Source of the DNA: an uncultured Alistipes sp.
Lineage (GTDB): Bacteria > Bacteroidota > Bacteroidia > Bacteroidales > Rikenellaceae
Length of the DNA: 64,000 nucleotides
Direction: 5' to 3'
Assembly (NCBI GenBank): GCA_938014215.1
Contig: CALLRW010000023.1
Location: 54,784-118,783, forward strand
Under the pieces are notes generated by a model, which did no database searches, had not been told where the DNA came from, and worked only from the letters and a program-made list of their open reading frames with translations. Position numbers and translations under genes: made by a program. Each line of letters opens with the position of its first letter. Within the stretch, counting starts at the first letter, position 1. Of the stretch, positions 1 through 9,122 are shown one piece after another.

Positions 1-474
1 GCCGAGACGGATCCGCACCTGACACCGGGTGAGATCCAGGTCCACACCTTCGAGGCGGAACTGGGCGCCGAGTATACGAAGGAGCGGCGGCTGGCCACGG
101 TCGTCGGGCTCTTCACGGTGCTGGCCGTCGTCATTGCCCTGATGGGTGTCTTCGGCATCGTCCTCTTCGAGACGCAGTACCGCCGCCGCGAGGTGGCTGT
201 GCGCAAGGTCATGGGCGCCACCACCGCCGAGGTGCTCCGTCTGTTCAACCGCCGCTACCTGTGGATGGTCGTCATCTGCTTCGTCATCGCCGCGCCGCTG
301 AGCCTCTGGATCGTCCACCGCTGGATGGCCTCGTTCGCCTACCGCGCCCCCTTCACGGTGTGGATCCCCGTGGCGGCACTCGCCGCGGTGCTCCTCGTCA
401 CGGCCGCAACGGTCACCTTCTGCTCGTGGCGTACGGCCAACGAAAACCCGGCCGACTCCGTAAAATCCGAATAA
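1..474 (+). CDS. ABC transporter permease, MacB/FtsX type (C-terminal part)
   Basis: The frame is open from base 1, so the gene begins before the window; about 157 C-terminal residues are present. They have the usual end of a MacB/FtsX-like permease: a first membrane segment near residues 32-55 of the fragment, then the conserved cytoplasmic loop RRREVAVRKVMGAT, then two more hydrophobic segments and a short hydrophilic tail. The loop after the helix that reads R-E-[IV]-[AG]-[VI]-R-K-[AV]-[LM]-G-A is diagnostic of this family. These permeases pair with a LolD/MacB-type ATPase and usually move peptides, lipoproteins or drugs, or transmit force across the envelope. The matching ATPase begins 32 bases downstream, so the two form an operon. 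The substrate cannot be told from this fragment. Confidence 0.9.
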   Translation, partial: AETDPHLTPGEIQVHTFEAELGAEYTKERRLATVVGLFTVLAVVIALMGVFGIVLFETQYRRREVAVRKVMGATTAEVLRLFNRRYLWMVVICFVIAAPLSLWIVHRWMASFAYRAPFTVWIPVAALAAVLLVTAATVTFCSWRTANENPADSVKSE

Positions 475-506
475 TGTGAATTTTCAAACTATAAAAACAT
501 TCTGAT

Positions 507-1193
507 ATGGCTATGTTGAAAGTGGAGAATCTCCACAAGATTTTCCGAACCGAAGAGATCGAAACCATCGCCCTGAACGGCGTGTCGTTTGAAGTCAACG
601 AGGGCGAATTCGTCGCCATCATGGGCCCCTCGGGCTGCGGCAAGTCAACGCTGCTCAACATCCTGGGTCTGCTGGACAACCCCACCTCGGGAAGCTACCA
701 GCTGCTGGGGCGCGAGGTGGCCACGTTGCGCGAAAAGGAGCGCACGGCCTTCCGAAAGGGCAACATCGGTTTCGTCTTCCAGTCGTTCAACCTGATCGAC
801 GAGCTGAACGTCTTCGAGAATGTCGAGCTGCCGTTGATCTACCTGCGTGTGAAGGCCTCGGAGCGCAAGCGCCGTGTCAACGAGATCCTGGCCCGCATGA
901 ACATCTCCCACCGCGCCGAGCACTTCCCGCAGCAGCTCTCCGGCGGTCAGCAGCAGCGTGTGGCCATCGCCCGCGCCGTGGTGTCGAACCCGAAGCTGAT
1001 CCTCGCCGATGAGCCCACCGGTAACCTCGACTCGAAGAACGGCCGCGAGGTGATGGATCTCCTCTCGGAGCTGAACCGCGAGGGAACGACCGTCATCATG
1101 GTGACCCACTCGCAGTACGACTCGACCTTCGCCCACCGTGTGCTGCACCTCTTCGACGGCGAACTGGTGCAGGATCTTACCAACCGGATGTAA
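507..1193 (+). CDS. ABC transporter ATP-binding protein, MacB/LolD type
   Basis: A complete 228-residue nucleotide-binding subunit. Walker A is GPSGCGKST (near residue 40), the Q-loop is FVFQSFNLI, the ABC signature is LSGGQQQR and Walker B is LILADEPTGNLDS, followed by the switch histidine in MVTHS. The length and the GNLDS ending of Walker B are typical of the LolD/FtsE/MacB group rather than importers. It follows the FtsX-type permease at 1-474, so they most likely form one transporter. The start ATG at 507 fits family N-termini (MLKVENLHKIF follows). A strong bidirectional hairpin terminator follows at 1294-1329. Confidence 0.95.
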   Translation: MAMLKVENLHKIFRTEEIETIALNGVSFEVNEGEFVAIMGPSGCGKSTLLNILGLLDNPTSGSYQLLGREVATLREKERTAFRKGNIGFVFQSFNLIDELNVFENVELPLIYLRVKASERKRRVNEILARMNISHRAEHFPQQLSGGQQQRVAIARAVVSNPKLILADEPTGNLDSKNGREVMDLLSELNREGTTVIMVTHSQYDSTFAHRVLHLFDGELVQDLTNRM

Positions 1194-1203
1194 CCGGCAG
1201 GCA

Positions 1204-1260
1204 GCCGGTTGCCGGTTGCCGGTTGCCGGTTGCCGGTTGCCGATTCGCCGATTCGCCGGA
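1204..1260. repeat. Heptamer tandem repeat (GCCGGTT)
   Basis: Five perfect GCCGGTT units occupy 1204-1238, followed by two decayed units of the form GCCGATT(C). The array lies between the ABC ATPase stop and the terminator, outside any credible gene. Confidence 0.9.
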
Positions 1261-1293
1261 TGCCGGTCGCCGGCCGCTGTCGCCGCTCATGAA

Positions 1294-1329
1294 AACGAGC
1301 CCCGTCCTTTGCGAAGGACGGGGCTCGTT
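1294..1329. terminator. Bidirectional intrinsic terminator
   Basis: A 16-bp perfect stem (AACGAGCCCCGTCCTT at 1294-1309 with its complement at 1314-1329) closes on a TGCG loop. It lies between two convergent genes (ATPase on plus, amylase on minus) and can serve both. Confidence 0.8.
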
Positions 1330-1349
1330 GGTTCCCGGCGGGCTGAGGC

Positions 1350-3209
1350 TTAGCGTTTGAATTCGACGACGAGCGCCTGGCGCGGGCCGACCGTCGTCGA
1401 CGCGTCGGGCATCAGCGCCTCGCCCGTCAGGACATTGCGGCCGTCGTGCAACCCTGCGGTGATCTCGGCGTAGTGCGACCAGGGAATCTGCTTTTTGCCG
1501 CGCGAGTTGTTGATGAAGACAAAGACGGCGTCCGTCGCATCGTAGCGGAAGTAGGCATAGGTGTTGTCGCGCGAGAGGAAGTGCATCGTGCGGCCATTGT
1601 GGATGACGGGTTTCGACTGCCGCCAGCGGAAGAGCCGCTGGGCGTAGTCGAACAGCTCCTTTTCGGTGCCCGTACGTCCTTCGGCCGTGAAGAGGTCCTT
1701 TTCATCGCCCTCCCAGCCGCCGGGGAAGTCGACGCGCAGACCGCCGTGGCCCTGCGAGAGGTCCTTCGAGGTGAACATCATCTCGTCGCCGGCAAAGATT
1801 TGCGGAATGCCGCGCAGCGTCGCCAGCAGCGTCAGCGCCAGCTTCATGCGCTGGGGGTTCTTGCGCAGTACGTCGCCGATGCGGTCGGTGTCGTGGTTGC
1901 CCAGAAAGATCATCATCTTCGAGAGGTCGTGGTAGACAAAGTCGTGCGACAGGCAGTCGTAGACGCGCGTCATACCCTCGCCCCAGCGCAGCGAATCGGT
2001 CGGCAGCGCCCGGCAGATCGCCTCCTGCAGCGGGAAGTCCATGATCGAGGGAAGGTGCGAATCGAAACCGTCCTTGTTCTCATTCCCGCCCTGCCAGTAG
2101 GCCAGCTGCGGAATCGACGAGGTCCAGCACTCGCCCACGATGTTGAGGTGGGGGTACTCCTTACGCACGGCGGCGCACCATTCGCTCATCGGGCCCTTCT
2201 CGTTGTAGGGGTAGGTGTCGACCCGGAAGCCATCGAGATTGGCGTACTCCGCCCACCAGACGGCCCACTGCTGGAAGTAGCGCAGCACGTAGGGGTTGTC
2301 GAGGTTCATGTCCGGCATCGACGGCACGAACCATCCGCTCTCCTGCAGGTTGAGGTCGTATCTCGAGGCGTTGGGGTCCATGTTCGTCGAGAAGCAGTTG
2401 TTCGTGGCGGTGTACTCCGGGAACTGGTGGATCCAGTCGGCGAAGGGAAGGTCGTGCATCCACCAGTGGGCCGTGCCGCAATGGTTGGTCACGATGTCCA
2501 TGATCACCTTCAGCCCCCTGGCGTGGGCCGCGGCGACCATGTTGCGGTACTCCTCGTTCGTGCCGAAGCGCGGGTCGATGCGGTAGTGGTCGGCGCAGGC
2601 GTAGCCGTGGTAGGAGCCCCGACGGTCGTCGTCGAGCAGCAGCGGGGTGGGCCAGATGACCGTGGCGCCGAGGTCGGCAATGTAATCCAGATGGTCGGTA
2701 ATGCCTTGGATGTCGCCGCCGTGACGTCCGAAGAGAGCTTCGCGGTCGGCCTTCTCGCGGGTGTCGTCCGTCGAGTCGTTGTCGGGGTTGCCGTTGGCAA
2801 AGCGGTCGGGCATGAGCAGGTAGATCAGATCGGCCGTCGTGAAGCTCTGCCGGTCGGCCGAACCGTCGCGACGGGCAGCAATCTCATAGGGGCGTTTGAA
2901 GGTGCGGTCGCCCTGACGGAAGACCAGATAACAGGTGCCGGGTGCGGCATCGGGATCGATCGCCACGTCGACGAAGAGGTAGTTCGGACTGTCGGCCCGG
3001 TGGACCTCCGCGACGCGGACACCCCGTCCGCCCTCGATGCGGACCTCGCAGTCGGAGATCCCCTTGCCGGCGATGAGTAGCTGGAGCGGAGTCTGCATGC
3101 CGGTCCACCACGAAAGGGGTTCCACCCGGGTCAGCTGCTCCGGCGTGGCATCCGCCACTGACGACGGATCGAAGGCCGGTTGTAGGTTGCAGCCTGCGGT
3201 TTTCATCAT
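1350..3209 (-). CDS. GH13 cyclomaltodextrinase/neopullulanase, SusA-like, copy 1, without signal peptide
   Basis: 619 residues with the SusA architecture: an N-terminal Cyc-maltodext_N beta domain (about 20-110), a GH13 TIM barrel, and a C-terminal beta domain ending in ALVVEFKR. The GH13 catalytic set is intact: nucleophile Asp331 in GFRVD, acid/base Glu360 in VGECW, and Asp440 in GNHDTD. It should cleave alpha-1,4 glucosidic bonds in maltodextrin, cyclodextrin or pullulan. The ATG at 3209 is the last start before the conserved N-domain. The frame extends further upstream, but that part is not family-like. Compared with copy 2 (9115-11025) the hydrophobic core of the lipoprotein signal is gone, and only a remnant AGC remains before PAFDPSS. 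The product is therefore probably cytoplasmic, which fits its position 137 bases after malQ. The last 987 bases are almost identical to copy 2. Confidence 0.9.
   Translation of the reverse strand: MMKTAGCNLQPAFDPSSVADATPEQLTRVEPLSWWTGMQTPLQLLIAGKGISDCEVRIEGGRGVRVAEVHRADSPNYLFVDVAIDPDAAPGTCYLVFRQGDRTFKRPYEIAARRDGSADRQSFTTADLIYLLMPDRFANGNPDNDSTDDTREKADREALFGRHGGDIQGITDHLDYIADLGATVIWPTPLLLDDDRRGSYHGYACADHYRIDPRFGTNEEYRNMVAAAHARGLKVIMDIVTNHCGTAHWWMHDLPFADWIHQFPEYTATNNCFSTNMDPNASRYDLNLQESGWFVPSMPDMNLDNPYVLRYFQQWAVWWAEYANLDGFRVDTYPYNEKGPMSEWCAAVRKEYPHLNIVGECWTSSIPQLAYWQGGNENKDGFDSHLPSIMDFPLQEAICRALPTDSLRWGEGMTRVYDCLSHDFVYHDLSKMMIFLGNHDTDRIGDVLRKNPQRMKLALTLLATLRGIPQIFAGDEMMFTSKDLSQGHGGLRVDFPGGWEGDEKDLFTAEGRTGTEKELFDYAQRLFRWRQSKPVIHNGRTMHFLSRDNTYAYFRYDATDAVFVFINNSRGKKQIPWSHYAEITAGLHDGRNVLTGEALMPDASTTVGPRQALVVEFKR
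1354..2340. repeat. Long direct repeat, copy 1 (with 9140-10126)
   Basis: This is the partner of the repeat at 9140-10126. The two seen differences are near 1404 (g/a) and 1456 (g/a). Confidence 0.9.
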
Positions 3210-3290
3210 ATTTTGCGTTTTAGAATCATTTGCCAGGATAATCTCTCCGGTGGAATCGACCCTCCGAATCGGACGCTCCGGTGGAACAGA

Positions 3291-3320
3291 CCCCGGTCCC
3301 TCCTGCGGGAAGGGCCGGGG
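3291..3320 (-). terminator. Hairpin between malQ and susA copy 1
   Basis: CCCCGG(T)CCCT at 3291-3301 pairs with AGGGCCGGGG at 3311-3320 with one bulged base. There is no long U-tract, so it may attenuate rather than fully stop minus-strand transcription from malQ. Confidence 0.45.
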
Positions 3321-3346
3321 CTTGTCATTGGCGGCGGATCGGTGTG

Positions 3347-5977
3347 TCAGCGGCGCCCGCTGACGGCGATCATGTCGCAGAGTGTCGTGTTGTAGTCCTC
3401 GGCCGCCAGCAGCTCTTCGAGCGTCAGGTGCATCCGGTAGCGCCAGTAGTAGCGCGGGATGGCCGGAACGTTGATCCGTTCCCGCGACGGATCCGGCGCC
3501 CGCAGCGTCTCGTCCATCGACAGCCAGTCCTGCAGCGGAAGGATCGTGAACATCGCCGGCGACGAGAGGTGCATCTCGACAATACGGCGGCAGATCCACG
3601 CCTCGCAGTGTTCGGGAACAGGCCCCTCGCCGTGGAGCACCTCGCGGTAGAAACGCTCCGTCACGCCGCGGTCCTCCTCCCACCAGGCCCGCAGCGGATT
3701 CATGTCGTGGGTCGAGGTGGTGCAGACGCTCAGGTAGGGGTAGCGCCCCGGATCGGCAAAGGATTCGTTCATCGTCTTGGGCATGCGCTGGATCTCGAGC
3801 GAGAGGATCTGCAGCATCCGCATCGTCTCCGGCACGCAGTCGGGGATCATCCCCAGATCCTCGCCGCAGGCCAGCATGTCGGTGGCCGTCAGCAGCGCCG
3901 GCAGTTTGCGAAGGGCCGATTCGTGCCAGAAGCGGTCGTGACGCCGGTAGAAGAAGTCGTCGTGCAGGCGGTTGAACGACTCTTGCTGCCAGCCGGCCAG
4001 CTGCTGGTAGGTGAAGGTCGACTGGGCGGCAATGCGCGGGTGGTAGTACCCCTTGCGGTAGGGATCCTCGACGAAGAGCACGTCGTCGAGCAGCCGCAGC
4101 AGCCCTTCGCGCAGCCGCACCGTGCGTTCGTCATCGCCCCGGAAGGCCTCGGCCACGCGGCGCTGCGAGGCGTATTCGTTCCGCAGGCGCCCCTGGCGCA
4201 GGCAGCGCGTGCGCACCTCGTTGGCCAGGTCGCCGAACAGCCGGTCGAGGATCCACTCCTCGAGCGGCGGAGTCGTGTAGCGGCCCGTCGAGAGGTCGAA
4301 TCCGAAGCTGCGCAGCTCGTCGGCCGAGTAGGGGAGGGCCGGGTTGAAGTGGCCCAGCAGCCCGTGGACCGCATCGACGGGGATCTCCCAGATGCGGAAG
4401 AAGCCCAGGATGTGGTCGATGCGGAAGGCGTCGAAATAGTCCGACATCTTGTGCAGCCGCTGCTGCCACCAGGCGTAGTTGTCACGCGCCATGCGCTCCC
4501 AGTCGTAGGTCGGGAAGCCCCAGTTCTGGCCCAGGGCCGAGAAGGCGTCGGGCGGGGCGCCGGCCTGCGAATCGAGGTGGAAGAGGCGCGGCGTCTGCCA
4601 GGCGTCGACACTCGTGCGGCTTACGCCGATCGGCAGGTCGCCCTTCAGGATCACCCCCTGACTGTGGGCATAGCGGCACACCTCGGTCAGCTGCAGGTGG
4701 AGGTGGTACTGCACGTAGCAGTGGTAGCCGATGTCGCTGCGGTGGCGCAGGCAGTAGGCCTCGATCTTCCGGCGGTCGTAGCGCGCATAGTCGCCCCATT
4801 GCCGGAAGTCGGCCGTGCCGTATTCGTCGCGCAGCGTGCGGTAGGCGGCGTAGGGGAGCAGCCATTCGCGGTTGGCCTCGAGGAAGGCCTTGTAGTCGCG
4901 GCGGGCGGCAGTGCGGGCTCCGTTGCGGGCGAAGGCCGCGCGCAGAAGCCGCTCCTTGGTCTGATTGACCCGTTCGTAATCCACCTCGGGCAGGGCGTTC
5001 AGCTCGTCGCGCAGGCGGCGGTACTCCTCGTCGTCGGGGACCCCCGCCTCGGTCAGTCGCAGAAACTGCGGGTGGAGGGCGAAGATCGAGTTGGCGTTGT
5101 AGGGGTAGGAGTCCTCCCACGTGCCGGTCATCGTCGTGTCGTTGATCGGAAGCACCTGGATCACTCGCTGGCGGGTGGCGGCGGCCCAGTCAACCAGCAG
5201 CTTCAGGTCAAGGAATTCACCCACGCCGAAGCTCTCCTTCGAGCGGAGCGAGAAGACCGGGACGGCTGTTCCGGCACTCCGCCAGCGACGCTCGCCGAAG
5301 CGGGGCAGCAGGGTGGCGTCGAGCAGCTGTTCGCCCGTTGTGCGGGGCTCCTCCCACGTGCGGTTCGAACCCTCCTCCCATTCGATCGGGGTGAGTGTCG
5401 TGCGGTTGACGATCAGGAACTTGTATTCGCACCCCTGGGGCAGGGCGATCCGCAGCCGCCACGTCGGGAAGAGGGCATCGTCGAACGGCACGATGCGCTG
5501 CCAGTTGTCGAGTGCCGCGGCGGCCAGGGCCAGCGTCTCGTCGGGACGCAGACTCGGGGCCACGACCTGCAGCAGCACCTCCTGCTGCGGATCGCCCTGA
5601 CGGGAGCTCTTCTTCCGCGTCGGGCGAGGCTCCTCGAGCGGCCCGTTGGCCCGGGCGAAGATTCCCCGCGTGTAAGCCGCCGAGCAGAAGGCCGATTCGG
5701 CGGGCATCTCCTGCCAGCGGTCGCGCAGGCGGAGGGCCTGGTGCGGCGCCAGTTCCGGCAGGAACAACCGGTGGCCGTGCCATTCGGTACGGATGCAGAC
5801 GCCGTCGCGCTCGACCGTATAGCGGTAGCTGAGCGGCATGCGCGGGTCGCGGCACTCGGCAACACCCTGCCAGATGCCGTTGCCGAGGTGCTGCATGGTG
5901 ATTTTCCGCTTCTCGAACAGCATCACGAGCTGTTCGCCCCACTGGGTGCGGTATTCGATCTCGAAGTAGAGTTTCAT
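3347..5977 (-). CDS. malQ: 4-alpha-glucanotransferase (amylomaltase, GH77) with N-terminal starch-binding domains
   Basis: 876 residues, the long Bacteroidetes/plant DPE2-like form rather than the ~500-residue form. Residues 1-115 and about 130-230 look like two CBM20 starch-binding domains, followed by the GH77 barrel starting near KESFGVGEF. Catalytic residues are visible: nucleophile Asp521 in FRIDHILG, acid/base Glu706 in CGEDLG, and Asp758 in STHDMNPLR. It transfers maltosyl and longer units between maltodextrins in the cytoplasm, yielding glucose and longer chains. There is no signal peptide. A Bacteroidetes -7 box (TAATTTTG) lies at 6026-6019 on the minus strand, so it has its own promoter, divergent from the aldolase gene. 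The leaderless SusA copy lies downstream on the same strand. Confidence 0.96.
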   Translation of the reverse strand: MKLYFEIEYRTQWGEQLVMLFEKRKITMQHLGNGIWQGVAECRDPRMPLSYRYTVERDGVCIRTEWHGHRLFLPELAPHQALRLRDRWQEMPAESAFCSAAYTRGIFARANGPLEEPRPTRKKSSRQGDPQQEVLLQVVAPSLRPDETLALAAAALDNWQRIVPFDDALFPTWRLRIALPQGCEYKFLIVNRTTLTPIEWEEGSNRTWEEPRTTGEQLLDATLLPRFGERRWRSAGTAVPVFSLRSKESFGVGEFLDLKLLVDWAAATRQRVIQVLPINDTTMTGTWEDSYPYNANSIFALHPQFLRLTEAGVPDDEEYRRLRDELNALPEVDYERVNQTKERLLRAAFARNGARTAARRDYKAFLEANREWLLPYAAYRTLRDEYGTADFRQWGDYARYDRRKIEAYCLRHRSDIGYHCYVQYHLHLQLTEVCRYAHSQGVILKGDLPIGVSRTSVDAWQTPRLFHLDSQAGAPPDAFSALGQNWGFPTYDWERMARDNYAWWQQRLHKMSDYFDAFRIDHILGFFRIWEIPVDAVHGLLGHFNPALPYSADELRSFGFDLSTGRYTTPPLEEWILDRLFGDLANEVRTRCLRQGRLRNEYASQRRVAEAFRGDDERTVRLREGLLRLLDDVLFVEDPYRKGYYHPRIAAQSTFTYQQLAGWQQESFNRLHDDFFYRRHDRFWHESALRKLPALLTATDMLACGEDLGMIPDCVPETMRMLQILSLEIQRMPKTMNESFADPGRYPYLSVCTTSTHDMNPLRAWWEEDRGVTERFYREVLHGEGPVPEHCEAWICRRIVEMHLSSPAMFTILPLQDWLSMDETLRAPDPSRERINVPAIPRYYWRYRMHLTLEELLAAEDYNTTLCDMIAVSGRR

Positions 5978-6018
5978 GATGGTGTATGGATCGATGATAG
6001 CTTTGGATTCAGTACTTA

Positions 6019-6026
6019 CAAAATTA
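6019..6026 (-). promoter_or_regulatory. -7 box of malQ promoter
   Basis: TAATTTTG on the minus strand matches TAnnTTTG and lies about 42 bases before the malQ start. Confidence 0.5.
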
Positions 6027-6100
6027 AAACTTTTACACGCATTTCATGCGTCCGTGCGGGTTTTTTTCGGCAAAGTGGTGCAAGGTTGTCGGAAAATGCG

Positions 6101-6108
6101 TACCTTTA
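6101..6108 (+). promoter_or_regulatory. -7 box of the aldolase promoter
   Basis: TACCTTTA, one base off TAnnTTTG, lies 31 bases before the ATG at 6139. No clear -33 TTTG was seen. Confidence 0.45.
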
Positions 6109-6138
6109 TTCTACCGACCAAACCAAAACCACGAACCT

Positions 6139-6798
6139 ATGAAATTCTTTATCGACACGGCGAATCTCGATCAGATTCGCGAAGCCAACAAACTGGGTGT
6201 CCTCGACGGCGTTACGACCAACCCGTCGCTCATGGCCAAGGAGAACATCCGCGGCCAGGAGGCCTGCAACCGCCACTATGTGGAGATCTGCCGCATTGTC
6301 GGCGGGGATGTCAGCGCCGAGGTTATCGCCACCGACTTCGAGGGCATGGTGCGCGAAGGCGAGGCTCTGGCTGCGCTCGATCCCCACATCGTCGTGAAGA
6401 TCCCCTGCACGGCCGAGGGTATCCGCACCGTGACCTACTTCTCGGCCCGCGGCATCCGCACGAACTGCACGCTGGTCTTCTCCGTCGGGCAGGCCCTGCT
6501 GGCCGCCAAGGCCGGAGCCACCTATGTCTCGCCCTTCGTCGGACGGTTAGACGACATCTCGGAGGACGGCGTTGAGCTCGTGGCCCACATCGTGCGCGTC
6601 TACCGCACCTACGGGTTCAAGACCCAGGTGCTGGCCGCCTCGATCCGCCACACGCACCACATCATCCAGTGCATGGATGCCGGTGCCGACGTGGTGACCT
6701 GCCCGCTGTCGGCCATCCTTGGCCTGCTGAAGCATCCGCTCACGGAGAGTGGCCTGAAGCAGTTCCTGGCCGACCATGCCCGTGTCAATCAGGGCTGA
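6139..6798 (+). CDS. fsa: Fructose-6-phosphate aldolase / small transaldolase
   Basis: 219 residues, the usual size for the FSA/TalC-like small transaldolase subfamily. The protein opens with MKFFIDTANLDQIREA, then GVTTNPSL, both hallmarks of the family. The Schiff-base lysine is Lys87 in VVKIPCT, and the phosphate-site region TCPLSAI is present near the end. It either reversibly splits fructose 6-phosphate or acts as a transaldolase in the pentose phosphate pathway; sequence alone does not separate these. The frame is open upstream to 6046, but the ATG at 6139 matches family N-termini and follows a plausible -7 box. It sits between malQ and susB on the opposite strand and is probably metabolic housekeeping rather than part of the PUL. 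Confidence 0.93.
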   Translation: MKFFIDTANLDQIREANKLGVLDGVTTNPSLMAKENIRGQEACNRHYVEICRIVGGDVSAEVIATDFEGMVREGEALAALDPHIVVKIPCTAEGIRTVTYFSARGIRTNCTLVFSVGQALLAAKAGATYVSPFVGRLDDISEDGVELVAHIVRVYRTYGFKTQVLAASIRHTHHIIQCMDAGADVVTCPLSAILGLLKHPLTESGLKQFLADHARVNQG

Positions 6799-6929
6799 TT
6801 TCCAACCTGTCCTCCCGGCTGAAAAGAGGGCGGCGACTCCGGACGGAGCCGCCGCCGGTCTTTCTCCGGGTTTTGTCAGGGAACGGTTTGAACCGTCCGG
6901 TGTGGAGTTGTAGCCGGTTTGCGGGCCGG

Positions 6930-9122
6930 TCAGTTCAGCTGCCGGAACGAGATGGCAAAGCCGCCGCCGGCCGCCAGCTGCATCTTCAGCACGTCGGATG
7001 CCTGGACCTTGCGGCGGGTGATGCGGTAGGCTTCGGGGTTGGTCGCGTAGTCGGCATCCGGCGCATCGGCGTAGATCGTGGCTTCGTAGCGTTTGCCCTT
7101 CTCGAGGAAGTGCAGCGGCACCTCGAGCGTACGGCTGTTCTCGTCCGTGACCCCGCCGACGAACCACTGTCCCGACTCCTTGGCCTGGCGCGCTACCACG
7201 ATGTAGTCGCCCGGCTCGGCCAGCAGGTACTCGCTCCGGCGCCAGTCAACGGCCACATCCTTGATGAACTGGAAGGCATCCATGTACTGCTCGTAGTGTT
7301 CGGGCAGGTCGGCGGCCATCTGCAGCGGCGAGTACATCGTCACGTAGAGCGCCAGCTGGTTGGCAATGGTCGCATTGACGTGCGAGTGGTTGCCCGGGGC
7401 GAAGCTCGAGATGTCCATCACGAAGATGCCCGGCGTGTAGTCCATCGGACCGCCGTTCAGACGCGTGAACGGGAGAATGGTCACGTGGTGGGGTTTCGTC
7501 CCGCCGAAGGCCTGGTACTCGGTGCCGCGCGCCGACTCGTTGCCGATCAGGTTGGGGTAGGTGCGGCACAGTCCGGTCGGGCGCACCGCCTCGTGGGCAT
7601 TGACCATGATGTGGTGGCGGGCCGCCTGCTTGACGGCGTAGAGGTAGTGGTTCACCATCCACTGTCCGTAGTGGTACTCGCCGCGCGGGAGAATGTCACC
7701 CACGTAGCCGCTCTTGACGGCATTGTAGCCGTAGCGGTCCATCAGCCGGTAGGCCTCCTCCATGTGGCGTTCGTAGTTGCGCACCGACGACGAAGTCTCG
7801 TGGTGCATCATCAGACGGACGCCCTTTTTGTGGGCGTAGTCGTTCAGCGCCGCGATGTCGAAGTCGGGGTAGGGCGTCACGAAGTCAAAGACGTAGTCCT
7901 TGCTGCAGTTCGACCAGTCCTCCCAGCCGATGTTCCACCCCTCGACCAGCACCTGGTCGAAACCGTTCGCGGCGGCAAAGTCGATGTAGCGGCGGACCTT
8001 CGCGTTGTTGGCCGAGTGTCTGCCGTTGGGTTTGCTCGTGAGGTAGTCGGTCTGGCCGAGTTTGACCGAGGTGTGGTCGTCGGTGTAGGCCCAGCTTCCC
8101 TTGCCGGTGATCATCTCCCACCACACGCCGATGTACTTCACCGGCTTGATCCACGATACGTCGTCATAGGCGCACGGATCGTTCAGGTTGAGGATCAGAC
8201 GCGAGGCCAGCAGATCCGTGGCGCGGTCCGAAACCTGGATCGTCCGCCACGGCGTATGGCACGGCGTCTGCATGTGGCCCTTCCACCCCTGGGCATCGGG
8301 CGTAAGATGCGACAGGAAGGTGCGCGTCGCGGGGTTGTAGTCCAGGTGCATGCAGGCGTAGTCGACCAGGGCCGCCTCGTGGATGTTGATGTAGAGCCCC
8401 TCGTCGGTCTTCATCTGCAGGGAGGTCTGCACGCCGGTCATCGAGAAGGGGGTCTGCGACGAGTTCCCGCAGATGGCCGACTGCATCCGCTGCGGAATCT
8501 CGCTCAGACGCGATTCGACGTATTCATACTCCTGCGTGTCGTAGTCGCCCGGGATCCACCATGCCGTGTGGTCGCCCGTCATGGCGAAGCCCGTGAGCTC
8601 CTCCTTGATGACAAAGTAGGTCAGGTTTTTCTGTTCGGGAAACTCGTAGCGGAAGCCCAGTCCGTCGTCGAAGAGGCGGAAGCGGATGCTCATCCGTTTG
8701 TCCGAGGCCTCCCGGAACAGGTCGACCTTCAGTTCGTTGTAGTGGCAGCGGATCTCGGACTCCTCTCCCCAGACCGGATTCCACGTCGTGTCGCACGTGT
8801 CGCGTTCGACGTTTTCGATCGTAAACCCGTCGTGGAGCGATTCCGCGGGGTGTTCGTCCACCTTGGAGATCGTCTCCTGACCGAAGACAAGCCGCGTAGC
8901 CTTGATGTCTCCGCGCAGTTCGAAGCCCAGCGGGCTGGGCAGGATGACCGCCCGGTTCTTGTAGCTGAGCGCATACTGCGGGGTGCCGTCGGCCGCGAGG
9001 CTGAAGGTCATGCGCAGATTGCCGTCGGGCGATTCGAGCACCTGTTCCGTGGCCGAGGTCGTTTGCCACGCCATGGTTCCTGCCGCAAGTGCAACGGCAG
9101 CCATCATTCTCAATCTATTCAT
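6930..9122 (-). CDS. susB: Glycoside hydrolase family 97 alpha-glucosidase (SusB)
   Basis: 730 residues with the GH97 layout: signal peptide (about residues 1-23, ending near ATEQ), N-terminal beta-sandwich starting ESPDGNLRMTF, central barrel, C-terminal beta domain. Catalytic-region motifs are intact, including NAHEAVRPTG and NESARGTEY, which hold the glutamates of the inverting alpha-glucosidase branch; LVEGWNIGWEDW is also family-typical. It releases glucose from maltooligosaccharides in the periplasm. The ATG at 9122 was chosen because the upstream extension is arginine-rich and non-family. Its start overlaps the stop of the upstream SusA copy (9115) by eight bases, implying translational coupling. 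Confidence 0.95.
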   Translation of the reverse strand: MNRLRMMAAVALAAGTMAWQTTSATEQVLESPDGNLRMTFSLAADGTPQYALSYKNRAVILPSPLGFELRGDIKATRLVFGQETISKVDEHPAESLHDGFTIENVERDTCDTTWNPVWGEESEIRCHYNELKVDLFREASDKRMSIRFRLFDDGLGFRYEFPEQKNLTYFVIKEELTGFAMTGDHTAWWIPGDYDTQEYEYVESRLSEIPQRMQSAICGNSSQTPFSMTGVQTSLQMKTDEGLYINIHEAALVDYACMHLDYNPATRTFLSHLTPDAQGWKGHMQTPCHTPWRTIQVSDRATDLLASRLILNLNDPCAYDDVSWIKPVKYIGVWWEMITGKGSWAYTDDHTSVKLGQTDYLTSKPNGRHSANNAKVRRYIDFAAANGFDQVLVEGWNIGWEDWSNCSKDYVFDFVTPYPDFDIAALNDYAHKKGVRLMMHHETSSSVRNYERHMEEAYRLMDRYGYNAVKSGYVGDILPRGEYHYGQWMVNHYLYAVKQAARHHIMVNAHEAVRPTGLCRTYPNLIGNESARGTEYQAFGGTKPHHVTILPFTRLNGGPMDYTPGIFVMDISSFAPGNHSHVNATIANQLALYVTMYSPLQMAADLPEHYEQYMDAFQFIKDVAVDWRRSEYLLAEPGDYIVVARQAKESGQWFVGGVTDENSRTLEVPLHFLEKGKRYEATIYADAPDADYATNPEAYRITRRKVQASDVLKMQLAAGGGFAISFRQLN

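Noticed and set aside
3281..6142. A 953-codon open frame on the plus strand opposite malQ, and similar long antisense frames opposite most genes (e.g. 6669-9146, 13827-16226, 39211-41919, 58432-61635)
   Set aside because: High G+C third positions keep the opposite strand open. Translations are Val/Arg/Ala/Gly-rich with no domain motifs, while the sense frames encode clear families.
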